Below are positions 1 to 6,071 of a stretch of 6,514 bases of DNA, one piece after another. The notes beneath the pieces were generated by a model. It saw only the letters and a list, made by a program, of their open reading frames with translations. It was not told where the DNA came from and did no database searches. Source of the stretch: ARS1285 sp039796495. GTDB lineage: Archaea; Nanobdellota; Nanobdellia; Pacearchaeales; GW2011-AR1. Positions within the stretch are counted from its first letter, which is position 1. Each line of letters starts with the position of its first letter. The translations under genes were made by a program, and so were the position numbers. The stretch covers positions 1-6,514 of the forward strand of contig JBDKJQ010000056.1 in assembly GCA_039796495.1 (NCBI GenBank). The letters run 5' to 3'.

Positions 1-64
1 CCTTGCAGATATAAAAGCTACTTAAAAGTATTATTTAAAATTTTTGTATTTTTATTTTGCAGAA

Positions 65-658
65 TTATGAGATGTCAACATCAAACGGCTCAGTTGTGTA
101 AGGAGTGCCGTCTTCCTGCTTTATGACTAACTTATATCTGATTAAACATGTTGAGACATCACTGACAGACCCTTCCTGAATATTGAACCGAATGGTGTCG
201 TAATATTTTTGACCGCTTGAAACTTCAACGCTTCCGGATCCTCCGGTCGTTATCCATTCCTCTGCCTGACGATCAGTAATACCGCATTTTTTCCGAATGT
301 TATCGTCGGCAACTTCAACCTGCCACTTAAACTTTTGTGTTTTTACCGAATTCTGGATGCCAAATCCTAACCCAAATTCATCTCCTTGCTTTACTTCAGC
401 GATTCTGTTCGGCAGATAGATGACCGCGCGCTGATCCTCGACAAATAGTTTATTAATTTCAGCTTCAACTTTTTTGTTCATTGTTTCGACATTATATTTT
501 GCACCGGTAAAAATTGTTCTGACAAGGACGAGACCAAGAATCAGCATGCTCATTGCAAGCACCAGAATGACGATCGTCCCTATAGAAAGCTCAAGCGCAG
601 CATGTTTTCCTTCTTTATGTTTTCTTCGAGAAATACTTTTTACTTTCCTCTTTTTCAT
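65..658 (-). CDS. Type IV pilin-like secreted/anchored protein
   Basis: The 197-residue protein has a very basic head (residues 2-18, rich in K and R), then HAALELS and an unbroken hydrophobic helix at about 24-50. This is the layout of archaeal type III signal peptides on pilin-like proteins. If a prepilin peptidase cut between K18 and H19, E23 would be at +5, the usual glutamate position. After the helix comes a short polar, helix-prone stretch (54-72). A soluble, strand-rich domain (about 77-197) follows, with two cysteines, C125 and C171, that could form a disulfide outside the cell. The protein probably sits in the membrane with its C-terminal domain outside, perhaps as a minor pilin or adhesin. 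The start is supported by a TATA-like box about 26 bases upstream, giving a leaderless mRNA. Nothing specific in the C-terminal domain was recognised. A simple N-terminal anchor that is never cut is the main alternative. No pilus assembly genes are in view. Confidence 0.75.
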   Translation of the reverse strand: MKKRKVKSISRRKHKEGKHAALELSIGTIVILVLAMSMLILGLVLVRTIFTGAKYNVETMNKKVEAEINKLFVEDQRAVIYLPNRIAEVKQGDEFGLGFGIQNSVKTQKFKWQVEVADDNIRKKCGITDRQAEEWITTGGSGSVEVSSGQKYYDTIRFNIQEGSVSDVSTCLIRYKLVIKQEDGTPYTTEPFDVDIS

Positions 659-679
659 GATACTACTATATTAAAATGA

Positions 680-687
680 TATTTAAA
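680..687 (-). promoter_or_regulatory. TATA box for the pilin-like gene
   Basis: The minus strand reads TTTAAATA, centred about 26 bases before the ATG at 658. That is the archaeal TATA-to-start distance, so the mRNA is probably leaderless. No Shine-Dalgarno sequence lies before this ATG, which fits. Confidence 0.6.
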
Positions 688-702
688 TGTTTTGTGAAGT
701 CT

Positions 703-939
703 CTAACGTGCACCGTGGAGGAAAACTCGGGTAAACGGAAAATATACATCGCCCGAATTCACCGTTGCTTTAAAAGTAGAACTATTGATTGCCTCAATTT
801 CGCTTAAAGACAGAGTAACTAGATACTCGCTTGAGACAAAGTGATAGCCTTCATTTGATTCCCTTTGTATTGAACCGTAACTACAAAATGTTTCTCCGCG
901 CAACAATAATTCTTTTCCAACCAAATCGTCCAGGTTCAT
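703..939 (-). CDS. Small unrecognised protein (78 aa)
   Basis: No family was recognised. From the ATG at 939 the protein is 78 residues, beginning MNLDDLVGKELLLRG. It alternates short polar and hydrophobic stretches, suggesting a small, mostly beta-strand soluble domain, with one cysteine (in GETFCSYG) and no signal peptide or membrane segment. The frame stays open upstream to a GTG at 999, which would add 20 residues (98 aa). The ATG is preferred because a T-rich/AAA TATA-like element lies 24-25 bases before it, matching the leaderless spacing of neighbouring genes. The GTG has no Shine-Dalgarno sequence, and its nearest TATA-like box (TTTATAA, about 1034-1040) is about 38 bases away. The gene is on the same strand as its neighbours but separated by gaps of 44 bases downstream and 105 upstream. 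Coding status rests on the open frame and promoter alone. Confidence 0.55.
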   Translation of the reverse strand: MNLDDLVGKELLLRGETFCSYGSIQRESNEGYHFVSSEYLVTLSLSEIEAINSSTFKATVNSGDVYFPFTRVFLHGAR

Positions 940-960
940 GAAAGATATAATAAAATCTTT

Positions 961-970
961 TTTAAAAAAA
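961..970 (-). promoter_or_regulatory. TATA-like element for the 78-aa gene
   Basis: The minus strand reads TTTTTTTAAA. The TTTAAA core is centred about 24.5 bases before the ATG at 939, as expected for a leaderless start. It lies inside the longer GTG-initiated frame, so it argues for the shorter protein. The element is simple-sequence and therefore weak evidence. Confidence 0.35.
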
Positions 971-1044
971 GATGCTGTATTTTTTTGACATACGCTCACT
1001 GATTACTATTGCACTGGACTATTTCAAAAACCCTTATAAAATTA

Positions 1045-1407
1045 TTAAAATTTTATTTTCTTTTTTATTTTATTCCAGTTTGGCAGCGCAATGCTGACAA
1101 CTGCAATTACAAACCCCAATAATAAACCGATGTCATTATGAGCGTTTTCATATATTCTTTGAAATGAAATGACAATTAAGACTGAAAATGCCAGAAGGAA
1201 GAACGGCATTCGCCAGCTTTTATTTTGGTCGATGAAAAAATAGATAATATACAACACAAATGAGGCAAGGACAATATGTGCAGACGAATCAAAAAGGATA
1301 TCTTTTCCATAGACTGACATTGGATACCACTTGAATACGAATAACCCAAGGATCATCAAGGTGAACGTAAGCGATATCTTCAAGAGCTTTTTTCGCTTGC
1401 TTTCCAT
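1045..1407 (-). CDS. Four-helix membrane protein, PAP2-like or VanZ-like
   Basis: From the ATG at 1407 this is a 120-residue integral membrane protein with about four hydrophobic segments and a basic tail (NWNKIKKKIKF). Two blocks stand out: DILFDSSAH at the start of helix 2, and QRIYENAHND between helices 3 and 4. Their spacing (about 41 residues from the first H to the R) and form recall motifs 2 (PSGH) and 3 (R-x5-H) of PAP2 lipid phosphatases. The first motif is missing, the serine context is altered, and the usual H-x3-D is H-x-D. A VanZ-like fold, with a D-x-x-x-H at helix 2, is equally possible, so no activity is claimed. Start choice: an ATG at 1428 directly abuts the previous stop but has GGAGGA only 3 bases away. 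The ATG at 1407 has GAGGTGA at good spacing. The gene is the second of a pair with 1429-1701. Confidence 0.7.
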   Translation of the reverse strand: MESKRKKLLKISLTFTLMILGLFVFKWYPMSVYGKDILFDSSAHIVLASFVLYIIYFFIDQNKSWRMPFFLLAFSVLIVISFQRIYENAHNDIGLLLGFVIAVVSIALPNWNKIKKKIKF

Positions 1408-1411
1408 TTCC

Positions 1412-1418
1412 TCACCTC
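1412..1418 (-). promoter_or_regulatory. Ribosome-binding site GAGGTGA that decides the start
   Basis: The minus strand reads GAGGTGA, then GGAA and ATG (1407). It matches the archaeal anti-Shine-Dalgarno core, with 7 bases between GAGG and the start. A second purine block, GGAGGAT (1431-1437), lies too close to the ATG at 1428 to be ideal, though it could serve that start. Confidence 0.6.
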
Positions 1419-1428
1419 TTCTCTTCAT

Positions 1429-1701
1429 TTATCCTCCTATAAAAAATTCTTTCCAGAAAAATTTCAGCAGCCAGATATTTCCTAACACTAGGTTTGTAAT
1501 AATCATCAGAACGATCAACAATAAAATAATTTTTGTGATAAACCACACAATGTCGAGGATTTTGTTTGTAGGTTTTTTTGGTCCGCCTCCCAGAACTCCT
1601 TCGATAACATCGCGCGCGTCTTCAGTTATTTGTCGCTTGAATTTTTCTCTTTTCTCTTGCGCTTTCTCGCGTTCTATGTCTTCTAATCTTTTGATGGGCA
1701 T
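1429..1701 (-). CDS. Small single-pass membrane protein, unrecognised
   Basis: This 90-residue protein has three parts. Residues 1-35 are highly charged and helix-prone (many E, K and R; possible short coiled coil). Residues 36-46 form a flexible GGGPKKPTN linker. One long hydrophobic helix at about 49-74 is followed by an aromatic, basic end (WLLKFFWKEFF). The positive N-terminal side suggests that part stays in the cytoplasm. No family was recognised and no catalytic residues are evident, so an adaptor or regulatory subunit for a membrane partner is a guess. It is first in a two-gene unit: its TAA is immediately followed by an ATG of the next membrane protein, whose preferred start is 21 bases further on. 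This suggests the two are made together and may interact. The start is supported by TATAAA centred 24.5 bases upstream and no Shine-Dalgarno sequence, so the mRNA is probably leaderless. Confidence 0.7.
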   Translation of the reverse strand: MPIKRLEDIEREKAQEKREKFKRQITEDARDVIEGVLGGGPKKPTNKILDIVWFITKIILLLIVLMIITNLVLGNIWLLKFFWKEFFIGG

Positions 1702-1722
1702 GTGATAAAGAGGCTGGGGGAG

Positions 1723-1728
1723 TTTATA
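1723..1728 (-). promoter_or_regulatory. TATA box for the two-gene membrane unit
   Basis: The minus strand reads AAATTATAAACT at 1732-1721, with TATAAA at 1728-1723, centred 24.5 bases before the ATG at 1701. It overlaps the stop codon of the upstream large gene (1726-1724), so promoter and coding end share bases. Confidence 0.65.
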
Positions 1729-4700
1729 ATTTTTTGGGAGGTTTGATCAATTTGACAATTCCTTTTTCTCCGTCAACTTCCACTTCATCACCTGTTTTCA
1801 GAACTCGGGTAGCTATTCTCGTTCCTATAATGCACGGAATTTTAAGCTCTCTGCTTACAATTGCTGCATGACACAGCATACCGCCAGCGTCGGTGATTAT
1901 TGCGCTGGCATTCTTCATTAAAGGAACAAACCGTGGATCCGTCATTCCGGTTACTAAGACTTCCCCTTTCTGCAATACTTCTTTATTTGAAAATTTTTTA
2001 ATGATTCTGACCTTTCCCTTTATTTTTCCCGGAAAAGCAACTGTTCCAGTGATATTTTCTTCAGAAATTGAGTGCAGTGAGTCATCTATTTGTTGGGCAA
2101 TGTGCTGAGGATAAACCTTTTGTCCGTTTGATATAACTATCACTGAATACTTATTTCTTTCTCTCAGTTCCTCCTTATTTGGCAAAACCCCGTTAGCCAG
2201 ATATTTCTCTAATTCTTCAAGAAGCAATGCCTCCACCTCTTTAACTGAATATTTTTCTTTTTGTGCAATTGAAGAAAGCATTTTCCCACAAACATCACTT
2301 ATCTTGAAAAATATATCCTGCGAATATTTTCGTGCTTCTTCAAGTAAATTACCGTATTTTTTAATAAGCTCATAGTCAAGGGCGTTAACGCTTTCTTTCA
2401 CTGCCATGCTGTATGCAGAAAATTTTCCGAATGCTTTTCTTAGTCTCTGGAAATTATCTTTTTTTAATAGCTGAGCAGGAGTTTCCGACAAGATTTTTCT
2501 CATCTCGTCAGAGCTTTTTTTCAGGTTGGCGGAAATTTCTTTTAAGAATTTATTATCCTTTCTTGCTTTTTCAGCGAGAATCTTACTAAAACTATCAAGT
2601 TCTTTCGTCATAAAATATCCTGTAGCAACGCCGTCTTTGTAGATGACAAGCGCATGTTCTAAGGAGATTCCAAGATTTTTCTTTAACTCTTCTAAGTCCA
2701 TCCCTAACGAATTAAAAAATAAAGAAAATTTGCCCTCATAGTTTTTTGTCCATTTTTCTTTTGTTATCCCCTCTATATTTTCTTGGGAGATTATTCTTAT
2801 TAGACCACTATTCGCATCAACCTCGATTTCATCACCATCTCTCAATACCTGTGTTGCTATCTTGGTGCCAATGATGCAGGGTTTATTCAACTCCCGACTT
2901 ACTATGGCAGCATGGCACGCAATCCCTCCTTCATCGGTAACTATCGCTGAAGCTTTTTTCATGAGTGGAACAAATTCTGGACGAGTCATGCTCGTCACGA
3001 GAATATCTCCTTCAGTAAAAGAATGAAACTTTCGAGGATCATAGATTATCCTCGCAATTCCTCTCACTCTGCCTTTATTTGCAACCTTACCCGTTATACT
3101 CTTGACATCATTTCGAGGTTTCTCTAATGTATGTGATTCTTCAAATTCTTCTTCAAGGTTTTCATATTTCTCAGAATAGGTATTATTTCCATAGTATACA
3201 TTCACAAAATCTCCCTGTCTTTTTTTAACATTAGCAAGATTTTTTCGTGAAAACTCATTGCCCTTGAGTACCTCACATGCATATGAAACACAGGATAAGT
3301 CTTGTTCTATTCCCCAGATCTCATAAAGAGCTTTAACACATTCGTTTAAGAGAACGTCTGCCTTATTGATAAGAATTTTTCGATCATCTCTGAGCTCTAT
3401 CACCCAACTTAAAAAATCTGCGACTGATTTTTCATCTTGAGTAAGAAGGTCTCTCAGCTTCTTCTTTTCTTTTGATCTTTTGTAAATTTCCTCTGTTGAA
3501 TTTTTTATTTCTTTCTTTAATTCCCGATGTTTTATCTTTGACAGCTTACCTTCAACTTCGTCTTTTGAAGGTGCAGCAGAGTAGCCGGTATACACGTGCT
3601 TGAGGTATTCCGGATTTTTTATATTATCAACAATCTCTCTATCATTCTTTAGATTAAACGACGGAAAATCATATATTTCTGAAACCTCAAATATTTTTTC
3701 AAAATGCAACTTCAATCCTTGCTGTTCGTAAGTTTTTTTAACGATCTCTGCATCTAAAAAATCAATAAATAAAGTTAACGCTACCAGCTCATGCAAGTAT
3801 TCTTCAGAATTTCTTAGTATCTCAAGTGTTTTCTGTTCGCCTCTAGGCTTCTTCTTAGAATAATCCCCATACAAAGAGTCGATTTTATTTTTTATGTTGT
3901 TATATCGATCGTTAATTTTTTCTTTATACTGTGGATCTTTAATATATCGCTCAATTGCTTTCTTAGATATCGCTAAATACTTATCCAGACTTATAAAATG
4001 AGCGAATAGGTCATTTCTTTTTATGCTTAAAACTGGATAGATTCCTTCCTTTTCTTTAAATGTCTCATCATAAAATTTTAACCAGTCGGTTACTAAAAAC
4101 AACGGAATGAATTTCCCTCTAATAACCAATAACTCCTCGTTTCCCATTTCTTTTTTAAATTTCTCCACAAGCGTTTCTTCTTTTTGACTTGGGTTTGACA
4201 ATGTAGTTATCGGTCTGCTCTGTACAATATAAAATTTGTTTTTTTCATATGCCCATTCAACATCGACGGGAAAGGCGTAATGTTTCTCGATTTTTAATAT
4301 GAGGTCGGTTAAGTGTAAAATTTCCTTATCCGATAATTTTTGACTTCCACTTTCTTTTACAGTTTTCCACTCGTTTCCACCATTTTCTACTCTATATAAT
4401 CCTCTTTCTTGGTTTGATATATTTTTATCAATGATTCTTCTCGGTTCTTTTTCAACAACATAACTATCCGGCGTTATTTGTCCTGAAACGATTGCTTCTC
4501 CTAAACCATACCCTGCTTCTATAATAAGTTGATTTCTATCCTGCGTAACCGGATGAACTGAAAATGCAATCCCTGAAATTTCACTTTCAACCATTTTTTG
4601 TACGACAACCGCCACCGAAATTTTTTCCTTATGCAAATTTTTTTCAAAGCGGTAGAAAATTGCCCGAGGAGTAAACAGGGAGGCCCAGCATTTTTTTACG

Positions 4701-5131
4701 TTCTCAATGAGGTCTTTTTCTGTTGTATTAAGATAAGATTCTAATTGACCTGCCCATGCCGCGCTTGCGGAATCTTCTGAGGTTGCGGAAGACCTGACTG
4801 CAACGTATTTTGCATTTAATTTTTTAAAATATTTTTTTATGTCTGATTCAATGTCGTGAGGCATTTTTGCATTAAGAATAAGCGCCTTTATTTTTTCAGA
4901 AGCGTTTTCTACTGTGTGAATTTCATCATGCTTTACTGAATGCAAAATGGAATCTATTTCAATATTCAGATCTGTTTCTTCAATAAACTTTTCGAAAGCG
5001 TCTGAAAGTACGACGAATCCTTCAGGCACAGGAATTGACGCATTCGTCATCTCTCCTAACGATGCGCCCTTTCCTCCGGCTTGAGGAACATCTCTTTTAT
5101 GAAGATGCTTAAAATTCCGAACAAGTTCCAT
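1724..5131 (-). CDS. PEP synthase-like phosphotransferase with two phosphohistidine domains
   Basis: The 1135-residue protein begins as a PEP synthase/pyruvate-phosphate dikinase ATP-grasp domain (about 1-310). It carries GGKGASLGE (K21), AVRSSATSED (R113), D290-x-E292 and QSRP (Q304, R306), so the ATP site looks complete. A helical module (about 320-680) leads to a swivelling phosphohistidine domain (about 679-782) with H740 in DEGGIACHAAIVSREL. A second helical module (about 790-1025) leads to another (about 1027-1130) with H1088 in DAGGMLCHAAIVSREL. The PEP/pyruvate barrel that normally follows the histidine domain is absent, so PEP synthesis is unlikely. The order ATP-grasp, helical module, His domain is that of rifampicin phosphotransferase-type enzymes, here with the last two parts duplicated. 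The likely chemistry is ATP-dependent phosphoryl transfer through histidine to an unknown substrate, presumably in the cytoplasm. The start fits the family N-terminus and a T-rich box about 25 bases upstream. Confidence 0.88.
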   Translation of the reverse strand: MELVRNFKHLHKRDVPQAGGKGASLGEMTNASIPVPEGFVVLSDAFEKFIEETDLNIEIDSILHSVKHDEIHTVENASEKIKALILNAKMPHDIESDIKKYFKKLNAKYVAVRSSATSEDSASAAWAGQLESYLNTTEKDLIENVKKCWASLFTPRAIFYRFEKNLHKEKISVAVVVQKMVESEISGIAFSVHPVTQDRNQLIIEAGYGLGEAIVSGQITPDSYVVEKEPRRIIDKNISNQERGLYRVENGGNEWKTVKESGSQKLSDKEILHLTDLILKIEKHYAFPVDVEWAYEKNKFYIVQSRPITTLSNPSQKEETLVEKFKKEMGNEELLVIRGKFIPLFLVTDWLKFYDETFKEKEGIYPVLSIKRNDLFAHFISLDKYLAISKKAIERYIKDPQYKEKINDRYNNIKNKIDSLYGDYSKKKPRGEQKTLEILRNSEEYLHELVALTLFIDFLDAEIVKKTYEQQGLKLHFEKIFEVSEIYDFPSFNLKNDREIVDNIKNPEYLKHVYTGYSAAPSKDEVEGKLSKIKHRELKKEIKNSTEEIYKRSKEKKKLRDLLTQDEKSVADFLSWVIELRDDRKILINKADVLLNECVKALYEIWGIEQDLSCVSYACEVLKGNEFSRKNLANVKKRQGDFVNVYYGNNTYSEKYENLEEEFEESHTLEKPRNDVKSITGKVANKGRVRGIARIIYDPRKFHSFTEGDILVTSMTRPEFVPLMKKASAIVTDEGGIACHAAIVSRELNKPCIIGTKIATQVLRDGDEIEVDANSGLIRIISQENIEGITKEKWTKNYEGKFSLFFNSLGMDLEELKKNLGISLEHALVIYKDGVATGYFMTKELDSFSKILAEKARKDNKFLKEISANLKKSSDEMRKILSETPAQLLKKDNFQRLRKAFGKFSAYSMAVKESVNALDYELIKKYGNLLEEARKYSQDIFFKISDVCGKMLSSIAQKEKYSVKEVEALLLEELEKYLANGVLPNKEELRERNKYSVIVISNGQKVYPQHIAQQIDDSLHSISEENITGTVAFPGKIKGKVRIIKKFSNKEVLQKGEVLVTGMTDPRFVPLMKNASAIITDAGGMLCHAAIVSRELKIPCIIGTRIATRVLKTGDEVEVDGEKGIVKLIKPPKKL

Positions 5132-5152
5132 GATTTCTTGACGAGAATCATG

Positions 5153-5160
5153 TTAAAAAA
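5153..5160 (-). promoter_or_regulatory. T-rich TATA-like element for the PEPS-like gene, also a possible tRNA terminator
   Basis: The minus strand reads TTTTTTAA, centred about 25 bases before the ATG at 5131. There is no Shine-Dalgarno sequence there, so a leaderless start is likely. The same T6 run lies 14 bases past the tRNA-Phe 3' end, after a TTTT at 5170-5173, so it could also end the tRNA transcript. The box is a weak match to TATA. Confidence 0.4.
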
Positions 5161-5173
5161 CCTTATTACAAAA

Positions 5174-5245
5174 TGAGGGGAGCGTGAATCGAACACGCGA
5201 CCCCTACGTCTTCAGCGTAGTGCTCTCCCACTGAGCTACCCCCTC
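5174..5245 (-). tRNA. tRNA-Phe (anticodon GAA)
   Basis: This is a 72-base complete cloverleaf. The acceptor stem is GAGGGGG with TCCCCTC (one G-U pair), followed by U8-A9. The D stem is GCTC/GAGC with loop AGTGGGA. The anticodon stem is CTACG/CGTAG with loop CTGAAGA, giving anticodon GAA. The variable loop is GGGTC. The T stem is GCGTG/CACGC with loop TTCGATT, and the discriminator is A. There is no intron, and CCA is not encoded, since the next bases are TTT. No TATA box lies about 26 bases before its 5' end, so it is probably made from an upstream promoter together with the hairpin leader and then released by RNase P. Confidence 0.97.
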
Positions 5246-5375
5246 ATATAACAAATGCTTTGACGCATTTGGTATGTTCGGAAAACCTAAAAGGTTTTAC
5301 GTTATCGGAAAATCCTTCTTGAAATTCCCACAGGGAATTTTGGATTTTACGAATCAGGAATCAAGTTCCTGATTA
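5246..5375 (-). ncRNA. Structured leader or small RNA: four hairpins upstream of tRNA-Phe
   Basis: Four perfect inverted repeats of unrelated sequence follow one another on the minus strand. H1 (5374-5352) is AATCAGGAA/TTCCTGATT with loop CTTGA. H2 (5348-5309) is AAAATCC/GGATTTT enclosing AAATTCCC/GGGAATTT, with an asymmetric CAAGAA internal loop. H3 (5298-5282) is AAAACCT/AGGTTTT with loop TTT. H4 (5271-5252) is CAAATGC/GCATTTG. Linkers H2-H3 and H3-H4 are both 10 bases and both begin CCGA. A TATA-like box at 5398-5405 would place a transcript start near 5375, exactly where H1 begins, and the transcript would run into tRNA-Phe. That this is an RNA is inferred; the repeats are seen directly. 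No known RNA family was recognised. An H/ACA-type guide was considered for H2, but no proper box ACA was found. Confidence 0.5.
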
Positions 5376-5397
5376 CAAAATAAAACAGAAAGAGGTT

Positions 5398-5405
5398 ATT
5401 TAAAT
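5398..5405 (-). promoter_or_regulatory. TATA-like box (ATTTAAAT) for the hairpin leader and tRNA-Phe
   Basis: ATTTAAAT is a palindrome centred at about 5401.5. Read on the minus strand it predicts a start near 5375, the first base before hairpin H1. Read on the plus strand it could start a transcript near 5428, giving a 49-base leader for the oxygenase gene, but that gene has a better-placed box of its own. Confidence 0.45.
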
Positions 5406-5448
5406 GTAACGAGAAAAATTAGATAATCTACCTAGGCTACCCATAAAA

Positions 5449-5455
5449 ATATATA
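5449..5455 (+). promoter_or_regulatory. TATA box for the oxygenase-like gene
   Basis: ATATATA is centred 25 bases before the ATG at 5477, which predicts a leaderless mRNA. A second TATA-like run, TTTATAAAA (about 5464-5472), is too close to the ATG to be the promoter for this start. Confidence 0.6.
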
Positions 5456-5476
5456 GCCACTTTTTTATAAAAAATC

Positions 5477-6064
5477 ATGCAATCATCCTTAATCGTTGCC
5501 AACAATTTTTATTCAAATCCATTAGTAGTACGAGAAAAAGGGCTTGATTATTTTAGAAGAGGGGAGCAAGATATTATTCCTATTTCCTCTCGAACAATAC
5601 ATAAATTAGAACAACTCGTAGGGACTCGTATAACTAAGATACATAATAGTGATAAAAATTATCCCAATAACGGAGCATTTTTCCATCAAAAAAAATCAGA
5701 TGGATTTGTATTAAAAGTCCATCACGACTTTGGTGCACATCAGTATATAGCACTTGTTTATCTTACTCCCGACGCTCCCGCTGATGCGGGAACTTCATTT
5801 TGGCAGCATAAAAAAACCAGTATTAGAACTGTGGTAACTCCTTCTGATGCAGAAAGATTAGAGAAAAATATGGATGAATTGCACGATATGCTTGAGCAGG
5901 ATGCCCCCTATAGACACCGATGGAAAGAGATAGACCGGGTGGGAAATCAGTTTAATAGAATCGTGTTGTTTAACGCATGTTATCTTCACTCAGCAACACG
6001 CGTATTTGGAAAAAATCTTGAAACAGGCAGACTTACCCAATATTTTAATTTTAGCACTTTATAA
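5477..6064 (+). CDS. 2-oxoglutarate/Fe(II) oxygenase-like protein (DUF6445-like)
   Basis: The 195-residue protein opens with SSLIVANNFYSNPLVVRE, typical of small 2-oxoglutarate-dependent oxygenases. The double-stranded beta-helix core carries the iron triad: H82 and D84 (VHHDFGAHQY) with distal H171 (ACYLHSATR). R185, in GRLTQYFNF, 14 residues after the distal histidine, is the likely 2-oxoglutarate carboxylate binder. The GTSFWQHK segment (105-112) after the first strand pair is characteristic of the DUF6445/prolyl-hydroxylase-like group. The length fits a stand-alone domain with no signal peptide, so it should be soluble and cytoplasmic. The substrate is unknown; related enzymes hydroxylate protein residues or small molecules. 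It is the only plus-strand gene here and converges with the RNase P RNA gene, ending 7 bases from it. Its O2-dependent chemistry is unexpected in an organism that may be anaerobic, which hints at acquisition by transfer. Confidence 0.8.
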   Translation: MQSSLIVANNFYSNPLVVREKGLDYFRRGEQDIIPISSRTIHKLEQLVGTRITKIHNSDKNYPNNGAFFHQKKSDGFVLKVHHDFGAHQYIALVYLTPDAPADAGTSFWQHKKTSIRTVVTPSDAERLEKNMDELHDMLEQDAPYRHRWKEIDRVGNQFNRIVLFNACYLHSATRVFGKNLETGRLTQYFNFSTL

Positions 6065-6071
6065 TAAAATA
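6061..6071 (-). terminator. T-rich tail after RNase P RNA
   Basis: Directly after the terminal helix the minus strand reads TTTATTTTATT. This T-rich run would suit archaeal RNA polymerase termination. It overlaps the last codons of the convergent oxygenase gene. Confidence 0.5.

Noticed and set aside
1..64. AT-rich end with TACTT/AAGTA inverted repeat and TTTAAATAA
   Set aside because: It may hold the pilin-like gene's terminator or a promoter for a gene beyond the window, but 64 AT-rich bases are too few to support a call.
1034..1040. TTTATAA as promoter for a GTG start at 999
   Set aside because: It lies about 38 bases from the GTG, which has no ribosome-binding site. The ATG at 939 has better leaderless spacing, though the longer form is not excluded.
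1331..1705. Plus-strand open frames at 474-674, 1331-1705 and 1893-2108
   Set aside because: They lie opposite well-supported minus-strand genes, have no promoter or ribosome-binding site and show no protein family features.
1724..5131. Calling the large gene ppsA (PEP synthase)
   Set aside because: The ATP-grasp and histidine domains match, but the C-terminal PEP/pyruvate-binding barrel is missing and a second histidine domain ends the protein.
5252..5374. CRISPR array or direct-repeat element
   Set aside because: The hairpins differ in sequence and length, and there are no repeated units with regular spacers.
5252..5374. Hairpins as intrinsic terminators for flanking genes
   Set aside because: None is followed by a clear T-run at its 3' end, and no gene on either strand ends just before them.
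5776..5791. GC-rich inverted repeat TCCCGC/GCGGGA inside the oxygenase gene
   Set aside because: It encodes the conserved PADAGTSFW region and is most simply a by-product of the amino-acid sequence.
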